NCBI GenBank assembly: GCA_049688015.1
Contig: JBAVJZ010000106.1
Coordinates: 1 to 8,496 of the forward strand
DNA: 8,496 nucleotides
Source of the DNA: CSP1-8 sp049688015
Lineage (GTDB): Bacteria; Desulfobacterota; Deferrimicrobia; Deferrimicrobiales; Deferrimicrobiaceae
Reading direction: 5' to 3'
This document shows positions 6,000 through 8,496 of this stretch, one piece after another (position 1 is the stretch's first letter; each line of letters starts with the position of its first letter). The notes beneath the pieces are model-generated. The model saw only the letters and a program-made list of their open reading frames with translations. It was not told the DNA's origin and did not search any database. Position numbers and translations under genes: made by a program.

Positions 6000-6176
6000 T
6001 CAGGCCAGGTGACGATGAGCACGGCGGGCAAGCCGTTTCACGTTAAGCCCCAGCCGGCAGGGGGGGGTAGGAACCGCAGCTGCGACGCAGCACATCCCCT
6101 TGAGAACGTCCCTGCGGACCACGCCGCTTCCGCCTTGCCTTCCCTTCCTCTTTTTTCCCCGGCCTGCGCCGCTCAT
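6000..6176 (-). CDS. Short ORF with twin-arginine-like N-terminus, possible gene remnant
   Basis: This 58-aa frame starts at ATG 6176 with GGGAAG 5 nt upstream and stops 10 nt before the DUF6599-like gene. It has a basic n-region (KKRKGR), then V-V-R21-R22-D-V-L-K-G and a short hydrophobic run MCCVAAAVP, which resembles a Tat signal peptide. The remaining 22 residues are Arg-rich and look like no folded domain. It could be a small real gene, an eroded 5' end of a Tat-exported protein, or a chance frame. A run of eight G on the plus strand (6060-6067) falls inside the frame. Shifting by one base there gives only a few more residues before a stop, so a single sequencing slip does not restore a longer protein. 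Confidence 0.3.
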   Translation of the reverse strand: MSGAGRGKKRKGRQGGSGVVRRDVLKGMCCVAAAVPTPPCRLGLNVKRLARRAHRHLA

Positions 6177-6258
6177 TTTCACTTCCCGTTGACGGCAACC
6201 GCCCGCGACCGATGCCCGTCCGGCGTTTTATGGTAGTTTACAGGAAGGAAGAATCCGA
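6177..6258. other. Divergent intergenic region
   Basis: This 82-bp segment separates the minus-strand Tat-like ORF/DUF6599 unit from the plus-strand DUF4149 gene. A TTGACG hexamer at 6189-6194 (plus) resembles a -35 box, but no -10 sequence lies at a suitable distance. I cannot assign a promoter in either direction with confidence. Confidence 0.35.
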
Positions 6259-6729
6259 ATGCACCCGATCGCCTCCGCCATCTATCGAATCGCCCTGGCC
6301 CTTTGGGTCGGGGGGATGTCGGTCTTCACCTTCGTGGTGACCCCCGTCATCTTCCGTACGCAGACACGCGACAGCGCGGGGAAGATCGTCGGCGCCCTCT
6401 TCCCGGTCTACTTCCGCTTCTGCCTTTTGGTTACCGCCGCCGCCCTCGTGGCGCGGGCGGCCTCCGGAAGGGCGTTCACCGGCGCCCGGCAGCTGGCCGG
6501 GACGTTGCTGGTCGTCTTCTGCCTGGGAATCGTCTCGTACCACGCCTTCGGGCTTGCTCCCCGCATGGCAACCGTCAGGGAAACGGTCGTCTCTTTGGAG
6601 GGGGCCCCCGAAGAAAACCCGGCGCGGCGCGAGTTCTCCCGCCTGCACGGCATCTCGATGACGCTTAACCTCGTGGTTATCCTCGCGGGAGCGATCCTGA
6701 TTCTCTGGCACGAAACGTTTCTTGGATGA
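6259..6729 (+). CDS. DUF4149-family four-helix membrane protein
   Basis: This is a 156-aa integral inner-membrane protein with four predicted helices at about residues 8-31, 49-68, 79-98 and 131-150. It carries typical DUF4149 (TMEM205-like) features: LALWVGGMSVFTFVVTPVIF at the first helix, VGALFPVYFRF (44-54) entering the second, and FSRLHGISMTLNLVV (126-140) leading into the last. The biochemical role of the family is not established. The ATG at 6259 has AGGAAGGAAG about 7 nt upstream. It is the only plus-strand gene in the window, runs divergently from the DUF6599-like gene and converges on the Big_5 cytochrome-like gene. Its 3' hairpin at 6775-6802 has no T-tract in this direction. Confidence 0.88.
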   Translation: MHPIASAIYRIALALWVGGMSVFTFVVTPVIFRTQTRDSAGKIVGALFPVYFRFCLLVTAAALVARAASGRAFTGARQLAGTLLVVFCLGIVSYHAFGLAPRMATVRETVVSLEGAPEENPARREFSRLHGISMTLNLVVILAGAILILWHETFLG

Positions 6730-6764
6730 TCGCCCCGAAGAAAATCCTTTCAGGAAGGGACAGA

Positions 6765-6802
6765 CAAAAAAGAAGGGGGACGGCCGTAACAGGCCGTCCC
6801 CC
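6765..6802 (-). terminator. Intrinsic terminator of the CxxCH/Big_5 gene
   Basis: A perfect 11-bp stem, GGGGGACGGCC at 6775-6785 and GGCCGTCCCCC at 6792-6802, encloses a 6-nt loop. On the minus strand it is followed by TTCTTTTTTG, a proper T-tract, about 40 nt after the stop codon at 6843. In the plus direction the hairpin lies 45 nt past the DUF4149 stop but lacks a T-tract, so it may act there only as a weak barrier. Confidence 0.9.
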
Positions 6803-6842
6803 CGTGTCGCTCGCGGAAGGTAGTCCCCCCGCTAAAGAACAT

Positions 6843-8297
6843 CTACCGTCTTGCTCTTGCTCCCTTTAGACGCAAGGTGACAAGAATCGCCAGCAGCGTC
6901 AGGAAGAGGAGTGCACCACCTCCCCCGTTGCCGCCGGAACCGGTGATGGAACAGCTGCCGCCATCGCTATTGTTGGAGGACGCAGCCCTTGTGGTGAACG
7001 TCCAGGTGAAGGGAGCGGCCAGCGGGTTCCCGGATAAGTCTTCGGCGGAGGTAATCGTCGCCGTGTAGGTCGTGCTCGTGGCGAGGTTCGACGACGGGGT
7101 GAACGTCGCCGTGCTGCCCGCGATCCCGATCGTTCCGACCACGTTGTCGACTCCGTCGGTCACGAAGCCGTCCACGTTCATGATCGCTTCGCTGAACGTG
7201 GCCGATATCGTGGTGGTGACCAGCACTCCGGTTGCTCCGTTCGCCGGGACGGTGCTCAGCACCGTGGGCGGGGTCACGTCACTGCCCACTCCGGTGGTGA
7301 ACGTCCACACGTAGTTGTTGTCCAGCGGGACTCCCGCGAGATCGGTCACCCCGGTCGAAAGCGTCGCCGTGTAGACGGTCAATGCCGCGAGGTCCGCGGA
7401 CGGCGTAAACGTCACGGTGTTGTCGGTTACGGATACGGAGATCGTGCCGGCCACGGCACCCCCGTTGACCACGGAGAACGAGGCGCCGTCCACGCTCGCG
7501 GGATCGATCGGCTCGCTGAACGTGGCCATGATGGCAGTATTTACCGCCACCGGGCTCGCGTTGTTGTCCGGGCTGGTGGAGACCACGCTCGGCGCGGTCG
7601 TGTCCGCGGTATTGTCGGCTGCGGTGGTGAAGGTCCACACGACGTTGTCGGTCAGCGCATTCCCCGCGAGGTCCTGGATATCGGTCGTCAGCGTCGCCGT
7701 GTACGTGACACCGTTGTCGAGAAACGCCGCCGACGTGAAGGTCGCCGACGTGTTGTCCGTCGAAAAGGCGATCGTCCCGGTCACGACCCCACCGTTGTTC
7801 ACGATGAACGAGTTGTCGGTCACAGTCGTAGTGTTGATCGCCTCACTGAACCTGGCGGCGACCAGGGTGTTGATCGCCACGTTAACCGCGTTGTCAGCCG
7901 GGAAAATTGCGTCGACCGTGGGCGCCGTATTGTCCACGGCGGCCGGGAAACTGGTAGCGTCGCCCGGGAAGGTCAGCGCCATGATTTCCCCCAGATTCGC
8001 GAATGTGTCCCCGTCGGAATCATCTCCCTCTATCGCCTGCATTGCGGCCAATCCTGCGTCTGCGTCGCGCCCCCCGGCATTCAACATTGCCTGCCCGTAA
8101 GGATTAAATGCTGGAGGAGAGGCGGTGTGACAGGTGATGCAATCACTCAGCGGGGTGCCGCCAGTGCCATACACGTTATCGAAAGTAGCCTCGATGTCGA
8201 CGTTTCCGTACGCCGTCCCCCCGACGACCAGCATGCCCGCAATTACGAATACAGCCAACGACAATGAAATCGCAATAACCTTTCCCGTATTACGCAT
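6843..8297 (-). CDS. Exported CxxCH (monoheme) protein with three Big_5 Ig-like repeats and Cys-type C-terminal sorting signal
   Basis: This is a 484-aa secreted protein. Residues 1-31 are a signal peptide. A small N-terminal module (about 33-115) has one heme-binding C53-I-T-C56-H57 and a GDDSDGDTFANLGEI loop (91-105) that resembles an EF-hand or thrombospondin-type Ca site. Three tandem SbsA-like Big_5 domains follow (about 125-225, 234-335, 342-436), each starting TAP/TPP and ending in VWTFTT or TWTFTT. The tail is Ser/Gly-rich with C449 in GGSCS, a hydrophobic helix (about 461-476) and RARR. This is the tripartite form of Cys-containing sorting signals such as MYXO- or Synerg-CTERM. The protein is probably anchored at the cell surface. 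Start ATG 8297 has GGAGG 4 nt upstream; the in-frame ATG at 8348 adds a polar stretch without a ribosome binding site. The heme ligand on the distal side and any redox partner are unknown, and no sortase-like protease is in the window. Confidence 0.9.
   Translation of the reverse strand: MRNTGKVIAISLSLAVFVIAGMLVVGGTAYGNVDIEATFDNVYGTGGTPLSDCITCHTASPPAFNPYGQAMLNAGGRDADAGLAAMQAIEGDDSDGDTFANLGEIMALTFPGDATSFPAAVDNTAPTVDAIFPADNAVNVAINTLVAARFSEAINTTTVTDNSFIVNNGGVVTGTIAFSTDNTSATFTSAAFLDNGVTYTATLTTDIQDLAGNALTDNVVWTFTTAADNTADTTAPSVVSTSPDNNASPVAVNTAIMATFSEPIDPASVDGASFSVVNGGAVAGTISVSVTDNTVTFTPSADLAALTVYTATLSTGVTDLAGVPLDNNYVWTFTTGVGSDVTPPTVLSTVPANGATGVLVTTTISATFSEAIMNVDGFVTDGVDNVVGTIGIAGSTATFTPSSNLATSTTYTATITSAEDLSGNPLAAPFTWTFTTRAASSNNSDGGSCSITGSGGNGGGGALLFLTLLAILVTLRLKGARARR
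6990..7925 (-). repeat. Three tandem Big_5 domain repeats within the gene
   Basis: Units lie at about 7623-7925, 7293-7598 and 6990-7274, each near 95-102 codons. They share the order APTV..., FSEAI or FSEPI, G-x-I, ATFT or VTFTP, YTATL or YTATI, DLAGNPL-like and WTFTT. At DNA level the element GTGGTGAANGTCCA recurs on the plus strand near 6990, 7291 and 7623. The units have diverged in sequence, so this is an old duplication. Confidence 0.85.
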
Positions 8298-8496
8298 GTT
8301 TCCTCCCCCTCTCCCTTTGGAATATCCGGTCCTGTTTGTTGTTAGCATGGATTGCTTCCCCCCATTGAAAATCCGAATTTCGCACTGCGAATAACGGTTA
8401 CGTAGTCCTCACCTCCTTTGTCTTTTCGGCCGTTACCCGCCGGAACCCTCCCCCTTTAACATCACGAAAATGCAGAAGTCCCCCCTGTTTTTCAAC
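8298..8496 (-). other. Leader region of the CxxCH/Big_5 gene
   Basis: This 199-nt stretch upstream of the start at 8297 has no supported gene. On the minus strand it contains AAAGGAGGTGA near 8411-8421, an almost full anti-Shine-Dalgarno match, with no ATG, GTG or TTG at usable distance (ACG-TAA follows). A short hairpin TTCGC-AGT-GCGAA lies near 8379-8391. I found no convincing -35/-10 pair, no -24/-12 element and no match to the c-di-GMP riboswitch consensus that I could defend. Confidence 0.45.

Noticed and set aside
4808..6046. Long plus-strand frame opposite the DUF6599-like gene
   Set aside because: It is a composition-driven shadow. Its translation shows no domain and it spans the kinase promoter region.
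8298..8496. Cyclic-di-GMP (GEMM) riboswitch in the leader of the CxxCH/Big_5 gene
   Set aside because: Such switches are common before cytochromes in related bacteria, and GACTACG is loosely similar, but the conserved GGCAAACC, GACGCAAAGCC and closing stem are not present.

Overview
The window looks like chromosomal DNA from a GC-rich Gram-negative bacterium. The gene types fit a Desulfobacterota/Geobacter-like lineage: a MASE3 sensor kinase, a sigma-54 activator, an exported CxxCH protein with Big_5 repeats and a Cys-containing C-terminal sorting signal, and a DUF6599-like exported protein. This assignment rests on protein style alone. No rRNA, tRNA, insertion sequence or CRISPR array was seen.

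Positions 1-5050 (all on the minus strand) hold a sigma-54 signalling module. In transcription order it consists of: a sigma-54 type -24/-12 promoter (4870-4885) with an IHF-like site upstream; a membrane histidine kinase with MASE3, Cys-rich GAF, PAS and HisKA-HATPase regions (start near 4680, stop 2110); an NtrC-type response regulator with GAFTGA loop and Fis-type HTH (2113-728), whose TTG start overlaps the kinase stop; a 200-bp gap with an 18-bp near-palindrome, an IHF-like site and a second -24/-12 promoter (569-584); and a stand-alone receiver protein (527-96). The layout suggests a self-contained circuit in which the kinase phosphorylates the NtrC-type regulator. That regulator may then drive both its own operon and the small receiver gene with RpoN, and the receiver could act as a phosphate sink, a relay or a partner of another protein.

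Positions 5051-6258 hold an exported DUF6599-like protein (minus), preceded 10 nt upstream by a short ORF whose N-terminus resembles a twin-arginine signal and which may be a remnant. A short divergent region separates these from a plus-strand four-helix DUF4149 membrane protein (6259-6729).

Positions 6730-8496 hold a strong intrinsic terminator (6765-6802) and then a minus-strand exported protein (6843-8297). This protein has one CxxCH heme motif, a Ca-binding-like DxDxD loop, three tandem Big_5 Ig-like repeats and a Gly/Ser-Cys/TM/Arg tail. Its leader (8298-8496) contains an unusually strong Shine-Dalgarno sequence with no start codon behind it.

The most notable finding is the pair of sigma-54 promoters with similarly placed IHF-like sites, one in front of the kinase/regulator operon and one in front of the orphan receiver.
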